A stretch of 64,000 bases of DNA from DYGA01 sp964540695 (GTDB lineage: Bacteria > Patescibacteriota > Patescibacteriia > S139-126), in NCBI GenBank assembly GCA_964540695.1, contig CAZINS010000003.1, positions 10,734 to 74,733 of the forward strand, read 5' to 3'. This document shows, in pieces, positions 16,439 to 25,391 of the stretch. Positions within the stretch are counted from its first letter, which is position 1. Every line of letters begins with the position of its first letter. Below the pieces are notes generated by a model, which did no database searches, was not told the origin of the DNA, and worked only from the letters and a program-made list of their open reading frames with translations. A program made the translations under genes and the position numbers.

Positions 16439-17587
16439 TTAATTTTCTCTAATTTTTACTTTGGCTAAACGCCAAATACTACCAAAAAGTAAAAGAAAAA
16501 CTAGCCATGCAATTAAGCCACCAAACAAAGGAATAGCGAAAATAAATCGCCAGATAATTGCTCCTAAAACTAAACACCAAAATAAATAATTTTTTGAATC
16601 CTGAGTTAATTTTGGTTTTTGGTTAAGACGTTGCCAAATAAAATCTCCTAACCAAATTGCTAATAAAATTTGTCCAATATAAAAAACTAACAAGTAAAGT
16701 AATAACAATAACATGCCTAAAGGTATGCCTATTAAACTGATAATTAACAAAAACACCACTAAAGGTACTAAAATAAATACTACCAATCCAGGTAATAACA
16801 ATTTATATTTTTCTTTTTCAATTAATCTAGGCAAGATCAATAAACGGTTACCAAACAATGTAATTAAAACCAATCCAACTAAAATTATTCCGAATAAAAA
16901 TACTAACCACCAAAATATTTGACTATAAGTAATAATATTTCTTGGGGCTTGGGGTATTATATTTTTTTCATTAATCTCTCCATGTATTATCACGTCATTA
17001 GCGATTGATAATTTATTTTTTCCTGTATAATCAACATTACCCCCAATTTCACCGGGAGAGTTTATTTCTACCATGGTGGCATTTCCAATACCAACAATAA
17101 CTAAACTATTTTTTATCTTAGCATCTATACTAGCCTTGCTTGTTTTGATATCAAGTCGTTCAAACTCACCACCTATTTTCATATCTTTAGCTACTAAATA
17201 ACCATGCCAATCAACAACTGCTTGGGTATCTATAACACTCGCAAAAACTGTAACATTGTGAGCAACACTATTTTTCAATAATACTTTTTGCGCAAGTCCT
17301 CTAACCGAACCACCCACCTTAGCGTCCAAATCTATTTGACTGGCAACAAAAAAAATACTTCCTTGTACCTCTCCACTTACTTTTATATTTTGTCCGATTA
17401 TAAATAAATCACCATCAATATTGCCACTAAAATTAATATTAGTACCACTTAAAAATACGTCTTTCTCATAATTACCCTCAATATTTAAATTTTCACCATT
17501 TACAAAGTGGTTATCGGTTATTGTCTGTGCTTGGACAGGCAAAACCAATAAAAAGCTTAATAATATAAAAAATAATATTTTTTTCAT
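16439..17587 (-). CDS. Exported bactofilin-like beta-helix protein with C-terminal membrane domain
   Basis: 382 residues. A signal peptide (about 1-20, ending PVQAQ) leads to a repetitive beta-solenoid (about 25-205: NINFSGNIDGDLFIIGQNIKV-type repeats with alternating Gly/Asn/Val), like polymer-forming bactofilins. Four or more membrane helices follow (about 222-375). Bactofilins polymerise as cytoskeletal or envelope scaffolds; the signal peptide suggests the solenoid faces outside. First gene of the three-gene operon. Confidence 0.75.
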   Translation of the reverse strand: MKKILFFILLSFLLVLPVQAQTITDNHFVNGENLNIEGNYEKDVFLSGTNINFSGNIDGDLFIIGQNIKVSGEVQGSIFFVASQIDLDAKVGGSVRGLAQKVLLKNSVAHNVTVFASVIDTQAVVDWHGYLVAKDMKIGGEFERLDIKTSKASIDAKIKNSLVIVGIGNATMVEINSPGEIGGNVDYTGKNKLSIANDVIIHGEINEKNIIPQAPRNIITYSQIFWWLVFLFGIILVGLVLITLFGNRLLILPRLIEKEKYKLLLPGLVVFILVPLVVFLLIISLIGIPLGMLLLLLYLLVFYIGQILLAIWLGDFIWQRLNQKPKLTQDSKNYLFWCLVLGAIIWRFIFAIPLFGGLIAWLVFLLLFGSIWRLAKVKIREN

Positions 17588-17643
17588 AAATTTATTATTG
17601 ATACTATTGTAACATTGCCTGACAAAAAAATAAAATAAATCAT

Positions 17644-18384
17644 TTAGGTTGGTTTTTTTGCCATACTAATCAAACTTTCAAATTTATTGTCCTGATTTAT
17701 TCTTTCCTCACGACTAAAAACTTGATTCTTTTGTAAAATAAATCCAGTTTGCTCTAACAATTTACCCAACTCTCTTTTATGAAAAGCATAATAGTATCTA
17801 TTTACCAAAACTTTGCCTTGCTGATTTTTCCAAGGAATAAGTAAAGCTTGTTTTTCTAAACCGCGTAGCCAATTAACCAACATTTGTTTTTTAATCTGAT
17901 ATTTTTTATTGGCATAATTATTCCAAAAATACCAATTATTCATCAGAAGTAATCCCCCTGGTTTAAGAACCCGGTACATCTCTTGCAACGCTTGCCAACG
18001 ATTCTCTGGATGCGGTAAGTGATGTAAAACCGCTACGGCTAACAACACATCAAAAGTTTGGTCGGGCCAAGGTAACTTTCTAATATCAGCCACTTGAAAA
18101 TCAGCAGTTTTAAAGTTATACTGCTGACACTTATACTTGGCAATATTAATTAGTTGACTAGAGATATCACAACCCACATAGTCAAGTTGTTTATCAGATA
18201 ATAATTGCATCATCCGACCGTTACCACAACCAACATCTAACACTTTTTGTCCTTCACTAAAATACTGTTGCCAAGTATTCATTTCTGGCCAAACCTTATA
18301 TCTGGTATCAGAAAAATCTTTGGCTATTAAATCATAGCCTACTGATATCTGCTTAATTATTTTTTCCGCTTTGTTTTTTTTCAT
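17644..18384 (-). CDS. Trm9/ALKBH8-like tRNA wobble-uridine methyltransferase (predicted)
   Basis: A 246-residue class I SAM methyltransferase with motif I LDVGCGNGRMMQL and motif IV-like LLAVAVLHHLPHPENR. The N-terminus IAKDFSDTRYKVWPEM closely follows the Trm9/ALKBH8 pattern IAPHFSxTRYxPWP. Later LLIPWK, RYYYAFHKRELGKLLEQTG and the ending SLISMAKKPT also align with Trm9. Trm9 methylates cm5U34 to mcm5U34, the product of Elp3, which is encoded divergently next door. The first ATG would be 18405; ATG 18384 is preferred because it leaves no overlap with elp3. A generic UbiE-like methyltransferase is the alternative. Confidence 0.7.
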   Translation of the reverse strand: MKKNKAEKIIKQISVGYDLIAKDFSDTRYKVWPEMNTWQQYFSEGQKVLDVGCGNGRMMQLLSDKQLDYVGCDISSQLINIAKYKCQQYNFKTADFQVADIRKLPWPDQTFDVLLAVAVLHHLPHPENRWQALQEMYRVLKPGGLLLMNNWYFWNNYANKKYQIKKQMLVNWLRGLEKQALLIPWKNQQGKVLVNRYYYAFHKRELGKLLEQTGFILQKNQVFSREERINQDNKFESLISMAKKPT

Positions 18385-20001
18385 ATGAATAACCAAACTG
18401 CTCAAAAAGAAATTATCAATACTATGTTAACTTATCCACCTGCTACTGACGAGCAGTTTTTAACATTGAACAGAAAAATTTCCACTAAATATAAACTTCC
18501 TCCACAACCAAAAAATCAACTACGTTCAGTATATCAAAAGCTCATAGAAAATAAAAAAATTAAACCCAATCAAAAAATAAACGAGCTTTTAAAAGTCAGA
18601 GCTACTAGAACTTTATCTGGCGTCACCCCCATTACTGTTTTAACCAAACCTTACCCTTGCCCCGGTAAATGCATTTATTGTCCGTTGGAGCCGGGTATGC
18701 CCAAAAGTTATCTATCAACTGAGCCGGGGGCTATGCGGGCGGTGGCTAATAAATTTGATCCTTACTGGCAAGTGCATAACCGCATGCGAGCACTATATTT
18801 GAATGGTCACGAACCAGATAAAATAGAACTTTTGGTTTTAGGGGGTACCTGGTCAGCCTACCCTTGGCCTTACCAACAATGGTTTATTAAACGTTGTTTT
18901 GAAGCGGCAAACTGTTTCCCTTTTGTTTTCAACAATAAACCAATTCCTAAAAAATATCGTTCTTACAATTTATCTCAAGCTCAAAAAATAAATGAAACTG
19001 CCACTTACCGCATTATTGGCATTACTTTGGAAACTAGACCAGATTGGGTAACTGTTAAAGAAACCAAAAGACTACGCGCTTTAGGTTGTACCAGAGTTCA
19101 ACTTGGCATCCAAATATTGGATGATAAAATTTTGGATTTAATAGTCAGGGGACACCATATTAAAGATTCAATTATCGCCACCAGACGCTTACGGGAAAAT
19201 GGTTTTAAAATTGATCATCATATTATGCAAAATCTACCTGGCGCCACCCCGACAAAAGATAAAAAGACTTTATTACAAATTTTTAATGATCCTGATTTTC
19301 GTCCAGACCAAATAAAAATTTACCCTACTATTGTCAGTAAATATGCTCCGCTTTATGAGTGGTGGCAAACAGGAAAATACAAACCTTACGCTTCTAAAAA
19401 ATTATTTGATCTACTTTTAGAGCTAAAACAAATTGTGCCTTATTACTGTCGCATCAATCGTTTAATTCGAGATTTTCCTGAACAAAGCATTCAAGCCGGT
19501 AATAAAATTACCAACCTTAGGGAAATGTTACAAAACGAACTTAAAAAAAGAAATTTACGTTGTCACTGTTTACGTTGCCGTGAAGTCAGATATCAAAGTA
19601 ACGACATAAATAAAAGTAAATTATTTATTGATGAATATAAAGCTGCCGATGGTAAAGAATTTTTTATTTCCTATGAGAATGAATTACGCACCGCCGTCTA
19701 TGGTTTTGTCCGTTTACGACTAAATTCAGAAAGCAACGAGGTACTGTTTCCAGAAATAAAATCTGCTGCCTTAATTAGAGAACTCCATGTCTATGGTGAA
19801 CTTGTTCGGCATGATAGTAACAATAAAGACAAAGTACAACACCGAGGTTTAGGGAAAAAATTAATGCAGCAAGCGGAAATGATTGCCAAAAAACATGGCT
19901 ATAAAAAAATGGCTGTTATTGCCGGTGTCGGGGTTAGGGAATATTACCGTAAAAAACTGGGTTACCACTTGCAAGGTACTTATATGGTAAAAAAAATTTA
20001 A
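18385..20001 (+). CDS. elp3: Elongator protein 3 (Elp3) tRNA uridine-34 carboxymethylation enzyme
   Basis: A 538-residue full-length Elp3. The radical-SAM domain has CPGKCIYCP (4Fe-4S), STEPGAMRA, GGTWSAYP, ITLETRPDW and RVQLGIQ. The KAT/GNAT domain has ELHVYGE, VQHRGLGKKLMQQAE and GVREYYRKLGYHLQGTYMVKK. Elp3 uses acetyl-CoA and SAM radical chemistry to make cm5U34 on tRNAs with U34. In eukaryotes it needs a six-subunit complex; bacterial and archaeal forms act alone. Its ATG directly abuts the Trm9-like start (CATATG), without room for a Shine-Dalgarno. A terminator follows. Confidence 0.95.
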   Translation: MNNQTAQKEIINTMLTYPPATDEQFLTLNRKISTKYKLPPQPKNQLRSVYQKLIENKKIKPNQKINELLKVRATRTLSGVTPITVLTKPYPCPGKCIYCPLEPGMPKSYLSTEPGAMRAVANKFDPYWQVHNRMRALYLNGHEPDKIELLVLGGTWSAYPWPYQQWFIKRCFEAANCFPFVFNNKPIPKKYRSYNLSQAQKINETATYRIIGITLETRPDWVTVKETKRLRALGCTRVQLGIQILDDKILDLIVRGHHIKDSIIATRRLRENGFKIDHHIMQNLPGATPTKDKKTLLQIFNDPDFRPDQIKIYPTIVSKYAPLYEWWQTGKYKPYASKKLFDLLLELKQIVPYYCRINRLIRDFPEQSIQAGNKITNLREMLQNELKKRNLRCHCLRCREVRYQSNDINKSKLFIDEYKAADGKEFFISYENELRTAVYGFVRLRLNSESNEVLFPEIKSAALIRELHVYGELVRHDSNNKDKVQHRGLGKKLMQQAEMIAKKHGYKKMAVIAGVGVREYYRKKLGYHLQGTYMVKKI

Positions 20002-20025
20002 ACCGCTTAAAATAAAGCGGTTTTT
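20001..20025 (+). terminator. Intrinsic terminator of elp3
   Basis: A stem AACCGCTT / AAGCGGTT with T-run, starting at the stop codon. Confidence 0.85.
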
Positions 20026-20027
20026 AC

Positions 20028-20056
20028 TTGACAAAAAAATAAAAATAGTAAATAAT
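20028..20056 (+). promoter_or_regulatory. Promoter of gene 20096-20425
   Basis: TTGACA (20028-20033), 17-bp spacer, AATAAT (20051-20056), directly after the elp3 terminator. Confidence 0.6.
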
Positions 20057-20095
20057 AATTGGTCATATTACATTAACAAACCAAAAGAGGAAATC

Positions 20096-20425
20096 ATGGA
20101 AAGTAAAAATTCTATAAAAGTACTAAAACGAAAAGAGAAATCTTTTATTCACCTGCCAATCGAGGTTCCTACTATACTAATTGATAATCTAATCAATAAA
20201 AATGAAAAAATATTTTTGCCTGAAGCTTTTCATCATGAATTTAAAAATTTCATAGCCGAAAAAGATCCCAGTGCTTGGGTATTTATTAAAAGAGGTCTTG
20301 ATGAACGTCATCAAGATAAAAATATCCGAAAATATTTAATTTTTTCCGAAACAGTTGAAGATGAATTCAACATATTCATAAAAAATTTTTCAGATAAATA
20401 TCACATTAAATTAATTATAGAATAA
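20096..20425 (+). CDS. Hypothetical protein, 109 aa
   Basis: No recognised family. A soluble alpha/beta protein with a basic N-terminus (KVLKRKEKSF) and an acidic C-terminal half. It has its own promoter, a good Shine-Dalgarno (AGAGGAAA) and a terminator, so it is a genuine monocistronic gene. Confidence 0.65.
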   Translation: MESKNSIKVLKRKEKSFIHLPIEVPTILIDNLINKNEKIFLPEAFHHEFKNFIAEKDPSAWVFIKRGLDERHQDKNIRKYLIFSETVEDEFNIFIKNFSDKYHIKLIIE

Positions 20426-20429
20426 TACC

Positions 20430-20456
20430 AACCCCTCAAAACTACGAGGGGTTTTA
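20430..20456 (+). terminator. Intrinsic terminator
   Basis: A stem AACCCCTC / GAGGGGTT with an eight-base loop and T-run. Confidence 0.85.
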
Positions 20457-20496
20457 TATTTGCCAAATATATGCTCAATGAATTAAAATTACAGGC

Positions 20497-21768
20497 ATGA
20501 AACACTTACAACTATCTGACCCAGAAATATACCAAATTATCCAAAACGAACTTAAAAGACAACGTGATGGTTTGGAAATGATAGCCTCAGAAAATTATGT
20601 CTCCCCAGCAGTGCTAGCAGCCATGGGCACGGTCTTAACCAATAAATACGCCGAAGGTTACCCAGATAAACGTTATTACGGTGGTAATGAGTTTATTGAT
20701 CAAGCAGAAAAATTGGCGATTTCCCGAGCCCAACAAATTTTTCAAGCTGAACATGTCAATGTCCAACCTCACTCAGGTTCACAAGCCAATGCTGCTTGTT
20801 ATTTAGCTTTACTTGAACCGGGTGATACAGTCTTATCTATGAGTTTATCTGAAGGTGGGCATTTGACGCACGGACATAAAGTAAATTTTTCTGGTAAATA
20901 TTACAAATTTGTTCATTATGGAGTAAATGCAAATAGCGGTTTGATAGATTTTGATGTGGTGAGAGAATTAGCCTTGCGTCATCGGCCAAAACTTATTTTA
21001 GCCGGCGCTTCAGCTTATCCACGTATTATTGATTTTCAAAATTTTAAAAATATAGCTGACGAAATTCGTGCTTATTTAATGGTTGACATGGCACATATTG
21101 CTGGTTTAGTGGCAGCAGGATTACATCCTGATCCTGTACCACTAGCTGATGTAGTAACTGCTACTACCCACAAAACCCTGCGCGGTCCAAGAGGAGCAAT
21201 AATTTTATCTAAAAATAATAATAACTTGGAACCATTGGCTAAAAAAAACCTAGCCCAAAGTATTGATAGTGCAGTTTTTCCTGGAATCCAAGGTGGGCCC
21301 TTGGAACATATTATCGCTGCCAAAGCCGTAGCTTTTAAAGAAGCATTACTGCCTGAATTTAAAACCTACCAAAAACAAGTATTAAGTAATGCCCAAACTT
21401 TAGCCCAGACACTACAAGACAACGGTCTAGAACTAGTAAGTGGTGGCACTGACAATCATCTATTACTGATTGATTTAACCAACACTGGACATAGTGGCCG
21501 TGAAATAGAAACTGCTTTAGATGAAGTTGGTATTTATACCAATAAAAATACGATACCCGGCGAGCAAAGAAAACCTACTGATCCTTCAGGTTTAAGACTG
21601 GGTACTCCAGCCATTACTACCCGCGGATTAAAAGAAACAGAAACAAAATTAGTAGGAGAAATGATAGTGGAAATAATAAAAAATATTGGAGATGCTAGTA
21701 TTAAAAAAAATGTCAGACAAACCGTGTTTGCTCTGACTAAAAAATTTCCCCTTTATCCAGAATTATAA
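20497..21768 (+). CDS. glyA: Serine hydroxymethyltransferase GlyA
   Basis: A 423-residue PLP enzyme making glycine and methylene-THF from serine. Signatures are MIASENYVSPAV, NKYAEGYPDKRYYGG, VQPHSGSQAN, VDMAHIAGLVAAG and the PLP lysine in TATTHKTLRGPRG. Length is normal and the active site is intact. There is no strong Shine-Dalgarno before ATG 20497. In small genomes it is often the last entry to one-carbon units. Monocistronic, with a strong bidirectional terminator. Confidence 0.97.
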   Translation: MKHLQLSDPEIYQIIQNELKRQRDGLEMIASENYVSPAVLAAMGTVLTNKYAEGYPDKRYYGGNEFIDQAEKLAISRAQQIFQAEHVNVQPHSGSQANAACYLALLEPGDTVLSMSLSEGGHLTHGHKVNFSGKYYKFVHYGVNANSGLIDFDVVRELALRHRPKLILAGASAYPRIIDFQNFKNIADEIRAYLMVDMAHIAGLVAAGLHPDPVPLADVVTATTHKTLRGPRGAIILSKNNNNLEPLAKKNLAQSIDSAVFPGIQGGPLEHIIAAKAVAFKEALLPEFKTYQKQVLSNAQTLAQTLQDNGLELVSGGTDNHLLLIDLTNTGHSGREIETALDEVGIYTNKNTIPGEQRKPTDPSGLRLGTPAITTRGLKETETKLVGEMIVEIIKNIGDASIKKNVRQTVFALTKKFPLYPEL

Positions 21769-21780
21769 AGTCAAATATAA

Positions 21781-21813
21781 AAACAGGCCCGCCAACTTGG
21801 CGGGCCTGTTTTA
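21781..21813. terminator. Strong bidirectional terminator
   Basis: A near-perfect 15-base inverted repeat AAACAGGCCCGCCAA / TTGGCGGGCCTGTTT with T-runs on both strands, between glyA and the convergent Nudix gene. Confidence 0.9.
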
Positions 21814-21836
21814 TATCTAAAATAATTCGACAATAT

Positions 21837-22277
21837 TTATAAATACTTTTTAAAATAATCAAAATAATTATTAAAAGTAAAACTAAATCCTTGATGTAGC
21901 GGTTGAGGTAATTTATCTAAACGCCACCAACCAATCTCATCAATTTTTAGTGGATCATTTATTTTTACTTCTTCTCTGTTAACTAAAATAAAAAAAGGTA
22001 TAGCTAACCAATGTGTAGGTTGATTGTTATGCATCCGGAAAATACTATGGGCTGGTAATTTTTCTAAAATTTTACCCTGACAACCGTATTCCTCAGTTAC
22101 TTCCTTTAAAACATTTTCTTCTGGAGTTAAACCAAATTCCAATTGCCCAGAACCAGGATCCCACTTACCTACTTCATCGCGACATTGCTGACTTCTTTTG
22201 TGTAATAAAAAATTATTTTCCCCATCATGACAATAAAAAGGTGTACTAATGCCTATATAATCTACCCCTGGTTTCAT
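21837..22277 (-). CDS. Nudix-fold hydrolase, degenerate Nudix box
   Basis: A 146-residue Nudix-fold protein. The box reads GQLEFGLTPEENVLKEVTEEYG: the REUxEE part is present (KEVTEE), but the first conserved Glu of GX5E is Leu. Activity is therefore uncertain. Family members hydrolyse nucleoside diphosphate derivatives; substrate unknown. ATG 22277 overlaps the DoxX-like stop (TAATG), preferred over TTG 22289. Third gene of the Ddl-DoxX-Nudix string. Confidence 0.85.
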   Translation of the reverse strand: MKPGVDYIGISTPFYCHDGENNFLLHKRSQQCRDEVGKWDPGSGQLEFGLTPEENVLKEVTEEYGCQGKILEKLPAHSIFRMHNNQPTHWLAIPFFILVNREEVKINDPLKIDEIGWWRLDKLPQPLHQGFSFTFNNYFDYFKKYL

Positions 22278-22777
22278 TATTTTAACCAATTATTATTTTT
22301 GACTAATTTTAAATCAGACCACCATTTACCAAAACCGAAAAAGTTACCGGCCTGAAAAAACGCCAACAACCATAAAACTAAAATATAAATTAAATGCTGA
22401 TCAACAAACGGATTGGTTTTAAGTGGTAATTGTGATAAGTAAATAAAAAACATCATTAAACTCCCGGCAGTGGCGGCAATTTTCATGCCAATACCTAAAA
22501 ATAATGCCAATCCTACCCCCAAAAGTCCTAACATAAAAAGCCATGCAACTATGGTGCTATCTGACATACTATTAAAAACTGAAGCCAGAGAACCTTGTAA
22601 ATTTCCTAAATATCCTCCGGTCGGAATTCCACCTGAAATCCAGGCACGATTTTTGGGAGTTGATAATCCCAAACCAAAGGTTTTATCCAAAAACGCCCAG
22701 AAAAAAATAAAACCTAGAAAAATTCTTAGGGCAAATAAAAATACTTTTTGATATATATTTATTGTTTGGTTAAACAT
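22277..22777 (-). CDS. DoxX-family membrane protein
   Basis: 166 residues, four membrane helices, with an N-terminal LRIFLGFIFFWAFLDKTFGLG typical of DoxX/DoxD (thiosulfate:quinone oxidoreductase-like) proteins, then a GLLGVGLALFLGIGMKIAA helix pair. The function of most family members is unknown. Its start overlaps the ddl stop by 8 bp, so translation is coupled. Confidence 0.85.
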   Translation of the reverse strand: MFNQTINIYQKVFLFALRIFLGFIFFWAFLDKTFGLGLSTPKNRAWISGGIPTGGYLGNLQGSLASVFNSMSDSTIVAWLFMLGLLGVGLALFLGIGMKIAATAGSLMMFFIYLSQLPLKTNPFVDQHLIYILVLWLLAFFQAGNFFGFGKWWSDLKLVKNNNWLK

Positions 22778-23849
22778 AAGATGTTTTTAATTTTTTTTGC
22801 TCTTTATAATTAGCTAAAGCCAATTTTATTAACTGATCAATAAGCTCGTCATAACTTAAACCGCTTATTTGCCATAATCTAGGATACATACTAATTTTTG
22901 TAAAACCAGGAATAGTATTTACTTCATTTATATAAAAATTATTATCAATCATAAAAAAATCAACTCTAGCCATACCACGACAGCCCAGTGCCAAAAATGT
23001 TTTTATAGCCAATTCTTGTACTTTTTTAATTTGACTATCATTTAACTCTGCCGGAGCAACTAGAATTGCTCCTTGATCATCTAAATATTTTGCTTCATAA
23101 GAATAAAATTCGTGTTGCGGTACTATTTCACCAGGTAATGATGCTTGTGGTTCTTTGTTGCCTAAAACTGCACACTCAATTTCTCTACCAGGAATATATT
23201 TTTCAATTAAAACTTTATTATCAAACTGAAAAGCGTCTTTGATAGCTAATTCGAAATCTTTATGATCTTTGACTTTACTAATACCTACTGATGAGCCTTG
23301 GGCAGAAGGTTTCACAAAAAACGGTAGGCCAAAATCTTTAACATACTGATCAAAATTTGCCAAAGCCTCGTCGCTAGTCAACACCACTTGGTAAGGAGAT
23401 ACTGGCAAAAAATTTGCTTGGATTAGTTTCTTAGCAAAATCTTTATCCATACAAACAGCCGAAGATAATACATCTGGACCTACAAAAGGTATGTCTAACA
23501 ATTTCAATAAACCTTGCAAAGTACCATCTTCTCCATCAGTGCCGTGCACAATCGGAAAAGCAACATCAAGTTTATTTATTTTTTGTCCATTGGTTAAATC
23601 GATTATCTCTCCTCCCTGACTTAGAGCTATATTGATACCGTTGTTTCCCAAAGAAATTTTTTTGGGATCTTCTGAATTGATAAAAGCGTTATTAGTTTCA
23701 TAAAGTCGCCAATTACCACTCTTATCAATACCAAGTAACACTGGTTGATATTTATCAACAGGTAAAGCATTTAATATGTTTTTGGCTGATTGTAGCGAAA
23801 CTTCGTGTTCAGCACTACGACCGCCACAAATTATACCTACTACTTTCAT
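22770..23849 (-). CDS. ddl: D-alanine--D-alanine ligase Ddl
   Basis: A 359-residue ATP-grasp ligase joining two D-Ala for peptidoglycan. GGRSAEHEVSLQSA at the N-terminus, HGTDGEDGTLQGLL, KPSAQGSSVGISK and NEVNTIPGFTKISMYPRLW are all diagnostic. Length and residues are complete. With murI at 36 kb it shows peptidoglycan precursor synthesis. First gene of the Ddl-DoxX-Nudix string. Confidence 0.97.
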   Translation of the reverse strand: MKVVGIICGGRSAEHEVSLQSAKNILNALPVDKYQPVLLGIDKSGNWRLYETNNAFINSEDPKKISLGNNGINIALSQGGEIIDLTNGQKINKLDVAFPIVHGTDGEDGTLQGLLKLLDIPFVGPDVLSSAVCMDKDFAKKLIQANFLPVSPYQVVLTSDEALANFDQYVKDFGLPFFVKPSAQGSSVGISKVKDHKDFELAIKDAFQFDNKVLIEKYIPGREIECAVLGNKEPQASLPGEIVPQHEFYSYEAKYLDDQGAILVAPAELNDSQIKKVQELAIKTFLALGCRGMARVDFFMIDNNFYINEVNTIPGFTKISMYPRLWQISGLSYDELIDQLIKLALANYKEQKKLKTSYV

Positions 23850-23875
23850 ATTTTTATGATAGCAAAAATAATGAT

Positions 23876-24658
23876 TTAAAACAGCTGGGGTTGAAATGAA
23901 GACATTTGACCAATAACTTTGACATTTATTATTTTAGCAATGGTAAATATTCTTTCTGCCTTAACAGTATGATCGTAAGCTTTGACTCTTTCTTGATCCA
24001 TTGCCCTAATATCAAGCTGACGATTTTCACGTTTTGTGATATTTGCTTCAACTTTTAAATACTCGATCTCAACTTGCTGTTGTTGTTTTAGGGCGGTAAT
24101 TAAAATTTCTTTTATACTTGGGCTAGCGCCCCAAGAAACATTAAAAGGGATTAATTTACCAGTCGACTGATACCATAAACGCCCGTGTCTTTGACCATAC
24201 TCATACAAATCTTTAGTTACTCTTACATCATCTAAACAATATCTTATTAACTTTTCCCAATCACCGGCATGATAATAAGCGATGGCATCTAGTCCGCTAC
24301 CAGATTTACCACTATACAAAGTACTCTGAGCTAAACTTTCTAACTTTATTCTAAAACCAATTTGTTTAACCACTTCTTCTAAAATATCAATATGAGAAAT
24401 AGATTTTAAATCTAAATTAAAATAGGGTTGCAGAACAGTATTGTCAAAATATTTAGAATTAAAGCCAATTAATAATTCAGCTTGTTTAAATAATTCTTCC
24501 AACTCTTTGATTTCTGATTCTTTGTATGCCTGGTACTTACCTGATTCATAATCATACACTCCGCAAACTGACATACCTAAAAGATGGGCATTTTGGTGCC
24601 CACCGACTTCGTCAAAAGTTTTTTTTGTTTCTAAATCAAAAACTATTTTTTTCCCCAT
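23876..24658 (-). CDS. DEDD-type 3'-5' exonuclease fold with C-terminal WYL-like domain
   Basis: 260 residues. Residues 1-170 are an RNase H-like (YprB/DnaQ-type) domain: FDLETKKTF (DxE), LIGFNSKYFDN, and CLDDVRVTKDLYEYG (final D). The rest (about 190-245) resembles a WYL domain: VEIEYLKV..., REN, LDIRAMDQERVKAYDH and ERIFTIAKI. It ends in QPQLF, which fits the bacterial beta-clamp-binding pentapeptide QxxLF. A DNA repair role is inferred. Predicted 4 bp from the membrane gene upstream. Confidence 0.65.
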   Translation of the reverse strand: MGKKIVFDLETKKTFDEVGGHQNAHLLGMSVCGVYDYESGKYQAYKESEIKELEELFKQAELLIGFNSKYFDNTVLQPYFNLDLKSISHIDILEEVVKQIGFRIKLESLAQSTLYSGKSGSGLDAIAYYHAGDWEKLIRYCLDDVRVTKDLYEYGQRHGRLWYQSTGKLIPFNVSWGASPSIKEILITALKQQQQVEIEYLKVEANITKRENRQLDIRAMDQERVKAYDHTVKAERIFTIAKIINVKVIGQMSSFQPQLF

Positions 24659-24659
24659 A

Positions 24660-24908
24660 TTATTCTTTATCTTCCAGCCAACGCCAATATTTATGATATT
24701 TCTTTTTTGAACTCCATACTTGATAAGCCATGATTAAAGAGATAAAAGCTAACCATAAAAAAAATACTACTGCCAAAATCACCAACGCTTTGGGAAAAAT
24801 AAAAATAAGTACTGCCAACAAAAATAAAGTCACCCCTTGGACAAATAGTCCCCAAAACACTGCATCAATAGTTTTGGTTAAATGATTGAAAAATTCTTTA
24901 GTAATCAT
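24660..24908 (-). CDS. Small two-helix membrane protein
   Basis: 82 residues with two hydrophobic helices (about 17-37 and 42-65) and a charged C-terminus (KKYHKYWRWLEDKE). No family. It lies 1 bp from the exonuclease gene and is probably cotranscribed. Confidence 0.65.
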   Translation of the reverse strand: MITKEFFNHLTKTIDAVFWGLFVQGVTLFLLAVLIFIFPKALVILAVVFFLWLAFISLIMAYQVWSSKKKYHKYWRWLEDKE

Positions 24909-24969
24909 AATTTAGTATTAATAGCAAAGTTTATTATAACAATTTTTTTTAACATAAACAAATTAATAA

Positions 24970-25305
24970 CTAAGCAAAACGAGCCAATAATATTAAAGAA
25001 GCTACTGCCAGTAATACGCCGATAATTTCAGAAGCATTTAATGTTTCTTTAAATACAAATACACCTACTGCTACCAATAAAATTACAGTGGTTAAAGCAT
25101 AATAAACTCCCAAAGTAGATAATTTAATATGTTTCATCACAAAAAACCATCCAAATGCAGACAATGAATAGACTGATAGGCCTAAAATAAACCATTTGAC
25201 CAATATATATTTCTGACTATGGCCGGAAAGTTTTATAAAATAGTCTCCCAATACACCAAACACACTCATCAATACAACTATAAAAATATAAAAATATTTT
25301 GACAT
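24970..25305 (-). CDS. EamA/SMR-like four-helix membrane protein
   Basis: 111 residues, four helices, with KHIKLSTLGVYYALTTVILL and the final KETLNASEIIGVLLAVASLILL resembling half of a DMT/EamA transporter or a small multidrug-resistance (EmrE-like) protein. It lacks the strict EmrE Glu14 context, so substrate and function are open. Confidence 0.7.
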   Translation of the reverse strand: MSKYFYIFIVVLMSVFGVLGDYFIKLSGHSQKYILVKWFILGLSVYSLSAFGWFFVMKHIKLSTLGVYYALTTVILLVAVGVFVFKETLNASEIIGVLLAVASLILLARFA

Positions 25306-25391
25306 ATAATAATTTTAGCATAGCAAAAATTAATTACTAGTTAATTGACTGATGATTTATTTGTAGTTACAATTACCTCGCTTTGAGAATT

